64,000 nucleotides of DNA from positions 298,143 to 362,142 of the forward strand of contig NZ_FOFF01000001.1 in assembly GCF_900110755.1 (NCBI RefSeq), read 5' to 3'. Source of the stretch: Streptomyces sp. yr375. Lineage in GTDB: Bacteria; Actinomycetota; Actinomycetes; Streptomycetales; Streptomycetaceae. The notes under the pieces were generated by a model, which was not told where the DNA came from, ran no database searches, and saw only the letters and a program-made list of their open reading frames with translations. Numbering within the stretch: the stretch's first letter is position 1; each line of letters starts with the position of its first letter. Positions 1 through 10,132 of this stretch are shown here, piece after piece. The position numbers and the translations under genes were made by a program.

Positions 1-1
1 C

Positions 2-133
2 TACGCCGACATGGTGACGGCCCAGAACGAGCAGGGTTTCTACGGCGTCTCCCAGCTCCCCACCCCCGACCTCGCGCCCACCACCTTCCGCCAGTGGTGC
101 GAGGAGGTGCTGCGACCGGCGACCGAGGCCTGA
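2..133 (+). CDS. C-terminal end of an oxidoreductase, probably NAD(P)H-binding (partial)
   Basis: Only the last 43 codons are inside the window; the gene begins to the left. The visible tail contains 'TTFRQWCEEVLRPA', an ending I associate with NmrA/YbjT-like NAD(P)H-binding proteins of actinomycetes, which have a Rossmann fold and act in the cytosol. The catalytic and nucleotide-binding parts lie outside the window, so this is inference from the tail alone. The gene converges on the LysR gene, and the two stop codons are only a few bases apart. Confidence 0.5.
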   Translation, partial: YADMVTAQNEQGFYGVSQLPTPDLAPTTFRQWCEEVLRPATEA

Positions 134-137
134 CCGC

Positions 138-1022
138 TCACCGCTCCAGCAGCATCCGCTGGAGTTCCCGTGCCGCGCGCGGCGGAGCCACGTCGCTGCG
201 GTGGGCGAGGGCGATCGTGCGGTGCAGGCCGGGCCGGGTGAGCGGGGTGACCCGTAGCCCCCGGCCCGAGCGGGCGGCCACCATGCGGGGGACGACGGCC
301 ACCCCGAGCCCGGCCCGTACGAACCCGAGCACCGCGTCCATCTCCCCGCCCTCGACCGCGAAGTCCGGCTCGAACCCCTCCGCCCGGCATGCGGCCACGG
401 TGAGTTCCCGCAGGTCGTAGCCGTGCCGGAACATCACAAGGCGCTCGCCTTCCAACTCGGCGATCCGTACGGTCCGGTGGCCGCCGCCCGGCTTGGGCGA
501 CTCGGGGGAGGACACCACGACCAGGTCCTCCCGCAGCAGTTCCACCGTCGTCAGCGCCGGGGACGGGGTCGGCAGCGGCAGCACGACCAGGGCCAGGTCC
601 AGGGCGCCGCGGGCCAGCTCCCGGACGAGGTCGTGCGAGCCGCCCTCCTCGATCAGCAGCCGGATGCCCGGATAGCGGTCGTGGAAGGCGCGCAGCACGT
701 CCGGCAGCAGGCCCGTGCACAGACTCGGCGTCGCCCCCAGCCGCACCCGCCCGCTGCGCAGTTGCACCAGCTCCTGCACCTCGTACCGGGCGGTCTCGGT
801 GTCCGCCAGGATCCGCCGGGCCAGCGGCAGCAGCGCCTCGCCCGCGTCGGTGAGCGTGATGTTGCCGCGCGCCCGCAGGAACAGATCCGCGCCCAACTCC
901 CGCTCCAGCGCCTTGATCTGCTGCGACAGCGAGGGCTGCGCGACATGGACGAGCTCGGCGGCCCGGGTGAAGTGCCGGGTCTCGGCGACCGCCACGAAGT
1001 ACTGGAGCTGCTGGAACTGCAT
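138..1022 (-). CDS. LysR-family transcriptional regulator
   Basis: A 294-residue protein of normal LysR length. Residues 1-60 form the winged HTH ('MQFQQLQYFVAVAETRHFTRAAELVHVAQPSLSQQI...', shown in part), followed by a type-2 periplasmic-binding-like effector domain from about residue 90 to the end. I chose the ATG at 1022 because it opens the canonical LysR N-terminus; the frame runs upstream to 1076, but that part is not family-like. The gene is divergent from sdhC, and a T-N11-A dyad sits between them. It is therefore likely to autoregulate and to control the succinate dehydrogenase operon. The effector is unknown. Confidence 0.9.
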   Translation of the reverse strand: MQFQQLQYFVAVAETRHFTRAAELVHVAQPSLSQQIKALERELGADLFLRARGNITLTDAGEALLPLARRILADTETARYEVQELVQLRSGRVRLGATPSLCTGLLPDVLRAFHDRYPGIRLLIEEGGSHDLVRELARGALDLALVVLPLPTPSPALTTVELLREDLVVVSSPESPKPGGGHRTVRIAELEGERLVMFRHGYDLRELTVAACRAEGFEPDFAVEGGEMDAVLGFVRAGLGVAVVPRMVAARSGRGLRVTPLTRPGLHRTIALAHRSDVAPPRAARELQRMLLER

Positions 1023-1038
1023 CCGGCCATGATACGAG

Positions 1039-1060
1039 CCATGATAGGCACAGGCTATGG
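1039..1060. promoter_or_regulatory. Candidate LysR-type operator between lysR and sdhC
   Basis: ATAGGCACAGGCTAT (1044-1058) is an interrupted dyad with ATAG/CTAT arms and fits the T-N11-A LysR box. It is nested inside a wider CCAT/ATGG pair (1039-1060). It lies 17 bases upstream of the LysR start and about 60 bases upstream of sdhC, where an autoregulatory and activating site would be expected. Protein binding is inferred. Confidence 0.55.
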
Positions 1061-1117
1061 AAACGAGCCGGACCATGTCTTGGACCGATGGGGTCGCCCG
1101 GCTCTAGCGTCGTGGCC

Positions 1118-1825
1118 ATGGCTCTGGCAACGCGGACGGACCGACGGCCGTCGATGGCGCGCACCGTGTGGGACTCCTCCGTCGGCAAGAAGACGGTGAT
1201 GGCCGTCAGCGGCCTGACCATGCTGCTGTACCTGGTCGTCCACATGATCGGAAACCTGAAGATCTTCTTCGGGCCGGGCGAGTTCAACCACTACGCGCAC
1301 TGGCTGCGCACGGTCGGCGAGCCGTTCATGCACTACGAGTGGACGCTCTGGCTGGTCCGCGTGGTGCTGGTCGTGGCCGTCGTCGCCCACGCGGTCTCCG
1401 CCTACCAGCTCAGCCGCCGCGACCTGAGGGCCCGGCCCGGCGGGTACGTGCACCGCAAGCGCCGGGCGAGCTACGCCACCCGCACCATGCGCTGGGGCGG
1501 GATCATCCTCGGCCTGTTCATCGTCTGGCACATCCTGGACCTGACGACCGGCACCGTGCACAGCGGCGGCTTCCAGCCGGGCCACCCGTACCAGAACGTC
1601 GTGGACACCTTCTCCACCTGGTACGGCAACGTCGTCTACATCGTCGCGATGCTCGCGCTCGGCCTGCACGTACGGCACGGCTTCTGGGCCGCCGCCCAGA
1701 CCCTCGGCGTCGGCAGCCGCACCCGCGACCGCGCCCTCAAGACCGCCGCGAACGTCCTCGCGCTGCTGCTCACGGCCGGCTTCCTCGCCGTGCCCGTGGG
1801 CGTCATGACCAAAGTGGTGAGCTGA
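1118..1825 (+). CDS. sdhC: Succinate dehydrogenase cytochrome b subunit (b558-type membrane anchor)
   Basis: A 235-residue polytopic protein with about five hydrophobic helices (residues ~20-40, ~60-85, ~115-135, ~165-185, ~205-228). It carries histidines suitable for haem ligation, for example in 'VVHMIGN', '[11 protein letters not shown]' and 'LHVRHGFW'. This is the single-anchor Bacillus-type organisation (sdhCAB) that binds two b haems and quinone in the membrane. I chose the ATG at 1118 over 1088 because it begins the family-like N-terminus. The sdhA ATG follows two bases after the stop, so the genes are one operon. Confidence 0.9.
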   Translation: MALATRTDRRPSMARTVWDSSVGKKTVMAVSGLTMLLYLVVHMIGNLKIFFGPGEFNHYAHWLRTVGEPFMHYEWTLWLVRVVLVVAVVAHAVSAYQLSRRDLRARPGGYVHRKRRASYATRTMRWGGIILGLFIVWHILDLTTGTVHSGGFQPGHPYQNVVDTFSTWYGNVVYIVAMLALGLHVRHGFWAAAQTLGVGSRTRDRALKTAANVLALLLTAGFLAVPVGVMTKVVS

Positions 1826-1827
1826 AG

Positions 1828-3770
<1,943 letters not shown>

Positions 3771-3774
<4 letters not shown>

Positions 3775-4520
3775 AGCTCACCCTGCGCGTCTGGCGGCAG
3801 CGTGCCGCCGACGCCGACGGCGCCATGTCCACGTACGAGGTGGACGGCATCTCGCCCGACATGTCCTTCCTGGAGATGCTCGACACCCTCAACGAGGAAC
3901 TCATCCTGCGCGGCGACGACCCGGTCGCCTTCGACCACGACTGCCGCGAGGGCATCTGCGGCGCGTGCTCCCTCGTCATCAACGGCGACGCGCACGGACC
4001 GGAGCGGACCACCACCTGCCAACTGCACATGCGGTCCTTCCGGGACGGCGACACGATCGACGTCGAACCGTGGCGGGCCGCCGCCTTCCCCGTCGTCAAG
4101 GACCTGGTCGTCGACCGCAGCGCCTTCGACCGGATCATCCAGGCCGGCGGCTACGTCACCGCTCCCACCGGCGCAGCGCCCGAGGCGCACGCCACGCCGG
4201 TGCCCAAGCCCGACGCCGACTTCGCGTTCGAGCACGCCGAGTGCATCGGGTGCGGGGCGTGTGTCGCCGCCTGCCCCAACGGGGCGGCGATGCTGTTCGT
4301 CTCCGCCAAGGTGAACCACCTCAACGTGCTGCCGCAGGGAGCGCCCGAGCGGGAGACGCGGGTGCTGGACATGGTGGGGCAGATGGACGCGGAGGGGTTC
4401 GGGGGGTGCACGTTGACGGGTGAGTGCGCGACCGCCTGTCCCAAGGGGATTCCCCTGGTGTCCATCACCGGGATGAACCGGGAGTGGCTGCGGGCCACGC
4501 GCACGGTGGGGAAGCGGTAG
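3771..4520 (+). CDS. sdhB: Succinate dehydrogenase iron-sulfur subunit
   Basis: A 249-residue electron-transfer subunit. The N-terminal [2Fe-2S] ferredoxin domain shows Cys58, Cys63 and Cys66 ('[10 protein letters not shown]') plus a later Cys. The C-terminal dicluster domain shows '[12 protein letters not shown]' (Cys158, 161, 164, 168) and '[12 protein letters not shown]' (Cys214, 219, 223) for the [4Fe-4S] and [3Fe-4S] centres. It links SdhA to the haem/quinone anchor SdhC. The start overlaps the sdhA stop by four bases, so translation is coupled. A GC-rich hairpin with a T-containing tail follows. Confidence 0.96.
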
Positions 4521-4559
4521 CGCGCTTCAAGTGAACGTTCGCCGAAGAGTGCGGGCGGG

Positions 4560-4592
4560 CGGGGCCGGGAGTGGTGCTCATTTCCGGCCCCG
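4560..4592 (+). terminator. Probable terminator of the sdhCAB operon
   Basis: Nine-base arms CGGGGCCGG / CCGGCCCCG (4560-4568 and 4584-4592) are separated by 15 bases and followed by TCTCGGTTTT. It sits 40 bases after the sdhB stop and before the olsB-like gene. The rest of 4521-4735 holds no gene and presumably the promoter of the acyltransferase pair. Confidence 0.55.
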
Positions 4593-4735
4593 TCTCGGTT
4601 TTCGGGGGTCGGCTCCCGCCGTTCAGCAAGCCCACATCCCCGCTCCTGGCACAGGTCACCGGCGCGCCAACCGGCGTAGGAAGAACAGACCCGGCGGCAC
4701 CGCTCGCCGTCCTCGGCCCGTGACCAGGAGAAGCC

Positions 4736-5506
4736 ATGAGTGGCGTATCGACCCTAGACCGTCCCCAGCAGAACGCGGCCCCCGTCCGCTACACCGTCAC
4801 CCTGGCCCGCGACGAGGACGACGTGCGGGCCGCCCAGCGGCTGCGCCACGACGTGTTCGCCGGCGAGCTGGGCGCGCTGCTGGCCACTCCTCAGCCCGGC
4901 CTCGACATCGACCCCTTCGACGCCTACTGCGACCACCTGCTCGTCCGCGACACGCAGACCGGGCAGGTCGTCGGCACCTACCGGCTGCTGCCGCCGGAGC
5001 GCGCCGCCGTCGCCGGACGCCTCTACTCCGAGGGCGAGTTCGACCTCACCGCGCTCGACGCGATCCGGCCCGGCATGGTCGAGGTCGGCCGCTCCTGCGT
5101 GCACCCCGACCACCGCGACGGCGCGGTCATAGGCCTCATCTGGGCCGGGATCGCCCGCTACATGGTGGACCGCGGCCACGAATGGCTGGCCGGCTGCTGC
5201 TCGATCCCGCTCGCCGACGGCGGCGCGCTCGCCGCCGGCACCTGGGACCGGGTGCGCGACAAGCACCTCGCGCCCGAGGAGTTCCGGGTCCGCCCGCTGC
5301 TGCCCTGGGTGCCGCAGACACCCGCCCCGGCCGGCCGCACCGAACTGCCCGCCCTGCTGCGCGGCTACGTCCGGCTCGGCGCGTGGGTGTGCGGGGAGCC
5401 CGCCCACGACCCCGACTTCGGCGTCGCCGACCTGTACGTGCTGCTGTCGATGCGCCGGATCAACCAGCGCTACCTGCGGCACTTCCTCTCCCTCGTCCCG
5501 GCGTGA
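4736..5506 (+). CDS. GNAT-type N-acyltransferase, OlsB-like (ornithine lipid synthesis)
   Basis: A 256-residue protein with the hemolysin-like GNAT fold ('VRAAQRLRHDVFAGELG' near residue 35 and 'VEVGRSCVHPDHR' near 120-132). Family members transfer a 3-hydroxyacyl group from ACP to the alpha-amino group of ornithine, giving lyso-ornithine lipid. The start has a good GGAG Shine-Dalgarno 7 bases upstream. The next gene is a PlsC-type acyltransferase whose ATG overlaps this stop (TGATG), the usual OlsB-OlsA arrangement. Together they probably make phosphorus-free ornithine lipids at the membrane. The amino-acid substrate is inferred. Confidence 0.78.
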   Translation: MSGVSTLDRPQQNAAPVRYTVTLARDEDDVRAAQRLRHDVFAGELGALLATPQPGLDIDPFDAYCDHLLVRDTQTGQVVGTYRLLPPERAAVAGRLYSEGEFDLTALDAIRPGMVEVGRSCVHPDHRDGAVIGLIWAGIARYMVDRGHEWLAGCCSIPLADGGALAAGTWDRVRDKHLAPEEFRVRPLLPWVPQTPAPAGRTELPALLRGYVRLGAWVCGEPAHDPDFGVADLYVLLSMRRINQRYLRHFLSLVPA

Positions 5507-6480
5507 TGAGCGTCTGGCTGCCCAGCGCGCCCTGCACCCCGCGGGCGTGCGTGGACCCGACGGCGTCCCTGACGGCCGTACCGCGCGCCGTGCTGCGGCT
5601 CACGGCGGTGGTCGCGCTGGTCCTGGGCGGGGCCCTGCTGCTGCCGTTGGCCCGGCTGGTCCCGGCCCGCGCGGTACGACGGTGGAGCCGGACCGTCGTA
5701 CGGGCGGCGGGCGTACGGGTCCGGGTCACCGGCGGGCCCGTGCCCACCGCCGGCGGGCTGCTTCTGGTCGCCAACCACATCTCCTGGCTGGACATACCGC
5801 TGCTGGCCGGCGTCCGCCCGGCCCGGATGCTCGCCAAGGCCGAGATCCGGGGCTGGCCGGTGGCGGGCGGGCTCGCCGCGCGCGGCGGTGTCCTGTTCAT
5901 CGACCGCGACCGGCTGCGCGCCCTGCCCGGCACGGTCGCCCGGATCACCGACGTGCTGCGGTCCGGCCGGGCCGTCGCGGTGTTCCCGGAGGGCAGCAGT
6001 TGGTGCGGGCGCGCCCAGGGGCACTTCCGGCGGGCCGTGTTCCAGGCCGCGCTGGACGCCCGCGTGCCCGTCCAGCCCGTCCGCATCCGCTACCTGGACC
6101 GCACGGGAGCGGCCAGCACCGCCGCCGCGTTCGTCGGCGACGACCCGCTGCTCGCCTCGCTGTGGCGGGTGGTGTCGGCGCGCGGCCTGGTCGCGGAGAT
6201 CGAGATACTCCCCGCACTCGCCCCCGGCGACCACCCCGACCGCAAGTCGCTCGCGTCGGCCGCGGGCACCCGAGTACTGGGCGCGCCACACGAGCCCTGT
6301 GGGCCGGCTGAGCCCTACGAGCCCTACGAGCCCTACGAGCCCTATGGGTCCTATGGGTCCTACGAGCGGCGGGCCCTCGCGCCCGTCGGCCGGTCCGGCG
6401 GCGTGCCCGGCCACCGTCTCGACCCGCGTGGACGACGCCCACGACGCCGACCTCGCGCCCGGGCGACGAATTCCCGCTGA
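5506..6480 (+). CDS. 1-acyl-sn-glycerol-3-phosphate acyltransferase family (OlsA/PlsC-like)
   Basis: A 324-residue membrane-associated O-acyltransferase. A hydrophobic segment lies at ~25-45, the catalytic HX4D motif is 'NHISWLD' (His91/Asp96), and the glycerophosphate-pocket-like 'FPEGSS' is around Glu162. Coupled to the preceding OlsB-like gene, it probably adds the second acyl chain to lyso-ornithine lipid; a lysophosphatidate role remains possible. The tail from about residue 255 is abnormal: it is made of EPY and GSY repeats encoded by a 9-bp tandem DNA repeat and then an Arg-rich end. That region is not part of the family fold and may have arisen by repeat expansion or frameshift. Confidence 0.82.
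   Translation: MSVWLPSAPCTPRACVDPTASLTAVPRAVLRLTAVVALVLGGALLLPLARLVPARAVRRWSRTVVRAAGVRVRVTGGPVPTAGGLLLVANHISWLDIPLLAGVRPARMLAKAEIRGWPVAGGLAARGGVLFIDRDRLRALPGTVARITDVLRSGRAVAVFPEGSSWCGRAQGHFRRAVFQAALDARVPVQPVRIRYLDRTGAASTAAAFVGDDPLLASLWRVVSARGLVAEIEILPALAPGDHPDRKSLASAAGTRVLGAPHEPCGPAEPYEPYEPYEPYGSYGSYERRALAPVGRSGGVPGHRLDPRGRRPRRRPRARATNSR
6310..6363 (+). repeat. 9-bp tandem repeat inside the plsC-like gene
   Basis: Four copies of GAGCCCTAY (6310-6345) are followed by two of GGGTCCTAY (6346-6363). They encode (EPY)4(GSY)2. Because the unit is nine bases, copy-number change keeps the frame, so the protein tail length could vary between strains. Confidence 0.9.
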
Positions 6481-6544
6481 ACCAGGGGAAGTCGGCCGCC
6501 CGTGATGGGATCATGACGCGTCCCGACCTCTGAGGGGAGCGTGC

Positions 6545-7600
6545 GTGAGCAAAAGCCCGGCCGAACGGACGGTGCTCGTGACGGGAGGCAGCGGTTTCGT
6601 GGCCGCCCATCTCGTGCGGCAGCTCCTGGAACGCGGCCACCACGTCCACACCACCGTGCGCGGCACGGCGAACCCGGCCAAGCTGCGGCCCCTGCACGCC
6701 CTGGGAGACGCCCACCCCGGCCGCCTGCACCTCTTCGAGGCGGACCTGCTCACGGAGGGCTCCTTCGACGAGGCGGCGAAGGGCTGCGCGGTGGTCTTCC
6801 ACGTGGCCTCGCCGTTCCTGATGCCGGAGAAGATCAAGGACGGCCTGCGGGACGTGGTGGAACCGGCCCTGCGGGGCACCCGCAACGTCGTCGCGGCGAT
6901 CGAGCGCACGGAGAGCGTCGAGCGCCTCGTCTTCACGTCCACGGTGGGCGCGATCTTCGGCGACTACGCCGACGTACGCGCGATGGCCGACCAGACCCTG
7001 TCGGAGAAGTACTTCAACACCACCAGCACGGTGGCGAACAACCCGTACCACTACGCCAAGACCGTGGCGGAGCAAGCGGCCTGGGAGGCCGCGGCAGGGC
7101 AGGACCGCTGGAGCATGGTCGCCCTCAACCCCGGTCTGATCCTCGGCCCGTCCCTCACCCCCGCCTCCGACTCCGGCAGCCTGTTCCTCCTGGACGAGCT
7201 GTTCAAGGGCTACTTCTGCTACGGCGCCCCCGACTTCAGCTTCACCACCGTCGACGTCCGGGACGTGGCGGCGGCCCACATCGCGGCGGCCGAGCACCCG
7301 CGGGCGCACGGCCGGTACATCGTCGCCGCCGCGGAGATGACCTCCTTCCACCAGATGGCGCGCATGCTCCTCGCGCACCACCCGCGAGACCTGCGGCTGC
7401 CCCGCACCGCCCTCCCGCACTGGCCGGTCCGTATCCTCGGCCCCGCCTTCGGCCTCTCCCAGGACTACATCCGGGGCCACCTCGGCATCCGCTTCCGCGT
7501 CGACAACCGACGCGGCACCGAGGAACTGGGCCTCACCTACCGCCCCATCGAGGAAACCCTGCTGGACCACCACCGGTCCTGGCGGGAACAGCGCCGCTGA
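6545..7600 (+). CDS. Extended SDR / NAD-dependent epimerase-dehydratase family (dihydroflavonol-reductase-like)
   Basis: A 351-residue Rossmann-fold oxidoreductase. The N-terminal NAD(P) motif 'VTGGSGFVAAHL' (~residues 11-22) and the catalytic Y168xxxK172 ('YHYAK') are present, and the order resembles dihydroflavonol-4-reductase/cinnamoyl-CoA-reductase-like SDRs. The substrate cannot be told from sequence. The GTG start at 6545 has GAGGGGA upstream. It stands alone: the neighbour on the right converges on it seven bases after the stop. Confidence 0.85.
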   Translation: MSKSPAERTVLVTGGSGFVAAHLVRQLLERGHHVHTTVRGTANPAKLRPLHALGDAHPGRLHLFEADLLTEGSFDEAAKGCAVVFHVASPFLMPEKIKDGLRDVVEPALRGTRNVVAAIERTESVERLVFTSTVGAIFGDYADVRAMADQTLSEKYFNTTSTVANNPYHYAKTVAEQAAWEAAAGQDRWSMVALNPGLILGPSLTPASDSGSLFLLDELFKGYFCYGAPDFSFTTVDVRDVAAAHIAAAEHPRAHGRYIVAAAEMTSFHQMARMLLAHHPRDLRLPRTALPHWPVRILGPAFGLSQDYIRGHLGIRFRVDNRRGTEELGLTYRPIEETLLDHHRSWREQRR

Positions 7601-7606
7601 CCGCCG

Positions 7607-8608
7607 TCAGGCGGCGCGTACGACCGCGGCCAGCCGCCGGTAGGAGTCCAGCAGCCCTTCGCGGTCGTGGGTGCTGGTCGTGACCAGGACCTCCTGCGCC
7701 CCGGTCTCCTTCAGCAGCGTCTCCAGCCCGTCGGCCACCTGCTCCTCGGTGCCCGCGAGGTGGCCGGTCAGCCCGGACTCGTAGAAGCCGCGCTCCTTCG
7801 CGGTCATCGTGCGGGCCTCGACCCGCCCGGCGGGCGGCAGCGGCGGGAAGGTGCCGTGGCTGCGGGAGTACGCCATCGACCAGGCCTCCGGGATCAGCAG
7901 CCGGCGGGCCGCCTCGGGGGTGGCGGCCACCGCGACCGTGCCCGACACGACGACGTACGGTTCCGACGCCCAGGCGGACGGGCGGAAGCGGGCGCGGTAG
8001 TGGTCGATGCCCCGCCGCATCCGCTCTCTGTCGCGAAGGTCGCCGATGACCATCGGCAGGCCCGCGCGGGCGGCGATCTCCGCGCCCTCGCCCATGGCCA
8101 GCACGAACGGCGGCACGGCCAGCCCCTCCGCCGGGTACGCGTGCGCCCCGGTGGGGGAGTCGCCACCGAACCAGCCGAGCAGCTCGGCCAGTTGGTCCGC
8201 GAAGGCATCGGCGCCCTCCTTGTCCTGGCCGAGCGCCTTGCGTACGCCGTCGGTGAAGCCCACCGAGCGGCCCAGACCCATGTCGATCCGCCCCGGGAAG
8301 AGCGACTCCAGAACGCCGAACTGCTCGGCGACGACCAGCGGCCGGTGGTTGGGCAGCATCACCCCGCCGGTGCCCACCCGGATCGTGCGGGTCGCACCGG
8401 CCACGGCGGCCGCGAGAACGGTCGGCGCCGAACCCGCCACCCCGGGCACACCGTGGTGCTCCGAGACCCAGAACCGCAGGTAGCCGAGGTCCTCGACCTC
8501 CCTCGCCAGCGCCACCGTGTCCCGCAGCGCCTGCGCGCCGCCATACCCCTCGCGGATGCGCGAGCGGTCGAGGACGGAGAAACGGGCCGAGGCGATCGCG
8601 GAACTCAT
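7607..8608 (-). CDS. Luciferase-like (LLM-class) flavin-dependent monooxygenase
   Basis: A 333-residue TIM-barrel flavoprotein of the bacterial-luciferase superfamily. Typical segments are 'LRFWVSEHHGVPGVAGSAP' near residue 45, 'GTGGVMLPNHRPLVVAEQFG' near 80 and 'FPGRIDMGLGRS' near 110, which match the MsnO8-like subgroup. Such enzymes use FMNH2 supplied by a partner reductase to oxidise small organic compounds; the substrate is unknown. The ATG at 8608 begins the family-like N-terminus. Its relation to the CobW-like gene 41 bases upstream is unclear, because that unit appears zinc-controlled. Confidence 0.85.
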   Translation of the reverse strand: MSSAIASARFSVLDRSRIREGYGGAQALRDTVALAREVEDLGYLRFWVSEHHGVPGVAGSAPTVLAAAVAGATRTIRVGTGGVMLPNHRPLVVAEQFGVLESLFPGRIDMGLGRSVGFTDGVRKALGQDKEGADAFADQLAELLGWFGGDSPTGAHAYPAEGLAVPPFVLAMGEGAEIAARAGLPMVIGDLRDRERMRRGIDHYRARFRPSAWASEPYVVVSGTVAVAATPEAARRLLIPEAWSMAYSRSHGTFPPLPPAGRVEARTMTAKERGFYESGLTGHLAGTEEQVADGLETLLKETGAQEVLVTTSTHDREGLLDSYRRLAAVVRAA

Positions 8609-8649
8609 ACCGGGTACAACACCTGGCGGCCCCCAGGATTCCGCATCGC

Positions 8650-9831
8650 TCAGACGGTGGCGGTGGCGGCGGTGTGCTCGTGCTCGCAGACGTCGTCGAT
8701 GCCGTAGGTGTCCCAGGCCGGGAACGGGTCGTCGGCCGGCACCGCCTCGCCGCTGCGCAGCAGACAGCCGGTGAGGGCGGTGCTCAGCGCCCGCGCCTCC
8801 AGGTCCGTGCCGATGAACACCAGCTCCTGCGCGTACGGCGCGTCGGCGTCCCGGGCGGCGGACGGCTCGAACCGCGCCACCGCACCGGCCTGCGACCACA
8901 GCCCCGTCACGCGCGGGCGACTGGCCAGGGTGAAGAACCCCTTGGAGCGCAGCACCCGCCCGTACGCCCCGCTGTCCAGCCCCTCGGTAACGAAGGTCCA
9001 CAACCGACCGGGATGAAAGGGGAGTTCGGAGCGGAAGACGGTGGAGGAGATGCCGTACTCCTCCGTCTCCGGGACGTGATCGCCGTTCAACTCCCGTACC
9101 CAGCCCGGCGCTTGCTGCGCCCGTTCCAGGTCGAACCGCCCGGTGCCGAGCACTTCGCGCAGGTCCACCCGCCCGTGCACGGCGGGGACGACCCGGGCGA
9201 GCGGGTTGAGCCGCGCCAGCGCCGCCCGCAGTCGGTGCGCGGCCCCGGCGTCGACGAGGTCGAGCTTGTTGAGCACGATGACGTCCGCGAACTCGACCTG
9301 GTCGACGAGGAGATCGCTGACCGTGCGCTCGTCGTCCTCGTACTGGTCGAGGCCGCGTTCGAAGAGCTCGTCGCCGCTCGCCAGCTCGGTCAGGAAGTTC
9401 GCCGCGTCGACGACGGTGACCATGGTGTCCAGTTCGGCCACGTCCGCGAGGCTCGCGCCGTCGTCGCGGGCGAAGGAGAAGATGGCGGCGACGGGGAGGG
9501 GCTCGCTGATACCGCTGCTCTCGATCAGCAGGTGGTCGAAGCGGCCCTCCCGGGCCAGCCGGTCGACCTCCTCCAGCAGGTCGTCGCGCAGGGTGCAGCA
9601 GATGCACCCGTTGGTCAGCTCCACGAGCCGCTCCTCGGTCCGCGACAGCGCGGCCTCACCGCCGCGGACCAGGGCCGCGTCGATGTTGACCTCGCTCATG
9701 TCGTTGACGATGACCGCGACGCGCAGGCCCTCGCGGCCCGCCAGGACATGGTTGAGCAGCGTCGTCTTGCCCGCGCCGAGGAACCCGGACAGCACGGTGA
9801 CGGGCAGACGGCCGGTCTGGGCCTTCGGCAT
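8650..9831 (-). CDS. CobW/COG0523-family GTPase, probable zinc metallochaperone
   Basis: A 393-residue G3E P-loop GTPase. Walker A is 'GFLGAGKTT' (G16-T24), the metal-binding C76-x-C-C79 ('GCICC') follows, then 'ESSGISEP' and the base-specificity motif 'NKLD'. The C-terminal CobW domain ends in a metal-ligand-rich 'CEHEH' tail. The ATG at 9831 lies five bases after the stop of the cysteine-free L32 gene, and a Zur-like box precedes both genes, so this is probably a zinc chaperone made under zinc starvation. GTP hydrolysis would drive metal transfer to client enzymes. The clients are unknown. Confidence 0.88.
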   Translation of the reverse strand: MPKAQTGRLPVTVLSGFLGAGKTTLLNHVLAGREGLRVAVIVNDMSEVNIDAALVRGGEAALSRTEERLVELTNGCICCTLRDDLLEEVDRLAREGRFDHLLIESSGISEPLPVAAIFSFARDDGASLADVAELDTMVTVVDAANFLTELASGDELFERGLDQYEDDERTVSDLLVDQVEFADVIVLNKLDLVDAGAAHRLRAALARLNPLARVVPAVHGRVDLREVLGTGRFDLERAQQAPGWVRELNGDHVPETEEYGISSTVFRSELPFHPGRLWTFVTEGLDSGAYGRVLRSKGFFTLASRPRVTGLWSQAGAVARFEPSAARDADAPYAQELVFIGTDLEARALSTALTGCLLRSGEAVPADDPFPAWDTYGIDDVCEHEHTAATATV

Positions 9832-9836
9832 CCCGG

Positions 9837-10007
9837 TCAGCCCTCGGGGTGCAGCAGGCCGCGCTCGTACGCCTTCACCAGATGCTGGGGCACGAGGTGA
9901 CGGACGCCGTCGACGGTGACGGGGACGAGCTGCGCGGTGCTCGCCTTCCACTGGGCGCGGCGGTGCCGGGTGTTGCTGCGGGACATCTTCCGCTTGGGGA
10001 CGGCCAT
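9837..10007 (-). CDS. rpmF: 50S ribosomal protein L32, zinc-independent (C-minus) paralog
   Basis: A 56-residue protein beginning '[20 protein letters not shown]', the unmistakable L32 N-terminus. Ordinary zinc-binding L32 has a four-cysteine ribbon; this copy has no cysteine at all. Many bacteria make such paralogs under zinc limitation, so ribosomes are built without zinc and the metal held by the C-plus form is released. The ATG at 10007 has GGAG upstream. It is the first gene of a two-gene unit with the CobW-like GTPase, and a Zur-like dyad lies 54 bases upstream. Confidence 0.95.
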   Translation of the reverse strand: MAVPKRKMSRSNTRHRRAQWKASTAQLVPVTVDGVRHLVPQHLVKAYERGLLHPEG

Positions 10008-10060
10008 GGGAACTCCTCGAAGGGCTGGCGGGGCTCGGGGTGAGCTTCGAGGACGCTATA

Positions 10061-10081
10061 TGAAAATGGATCCCATTAGCA
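10061..10081. promoter_or_regulatory. Zur box controlling the L32/CobW unit
   Basis: TGAAAATGG ATC CCATTAGCA: the two nine-base halves match as an inverted repeat at 7 of 9 positions. They fit the actinobacterial Zur consensus (TGaaAATG.......CATTttCA). The site lies 54 bases upstream of the L32 ATG. The A+T-rich stretch is conspicuous in this high-GC window. It is also 52 bases upstream of the divergent HAD gene, which might be co-regulated. Confidence 0.75.
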
Positions 10082-10132
10082 ATTGGCACCTCCCGGGCGA
10101 CTGTCCGGGCGGTGGCTGTCTAGGCTGGGTGC

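Noticed and set aside
4521..4735. A PhoP (phosphate-starvation) box upstream of the ornithine-lipid genes
   Set aside because: Some GTTCA-like words exist (for example near 4530 and 4621), but I could not find two adjacent 11-bp repeats fitting the consensus.
6545..8608. A secondary-metabolite cluster formed by the SDR and luciferase-like monooxygenase
   Set aside because: The two genes converge, no carrier protein, synthase, tailoring set or export gene adjoins them, and the next genes are zinc-homeostasis genes.
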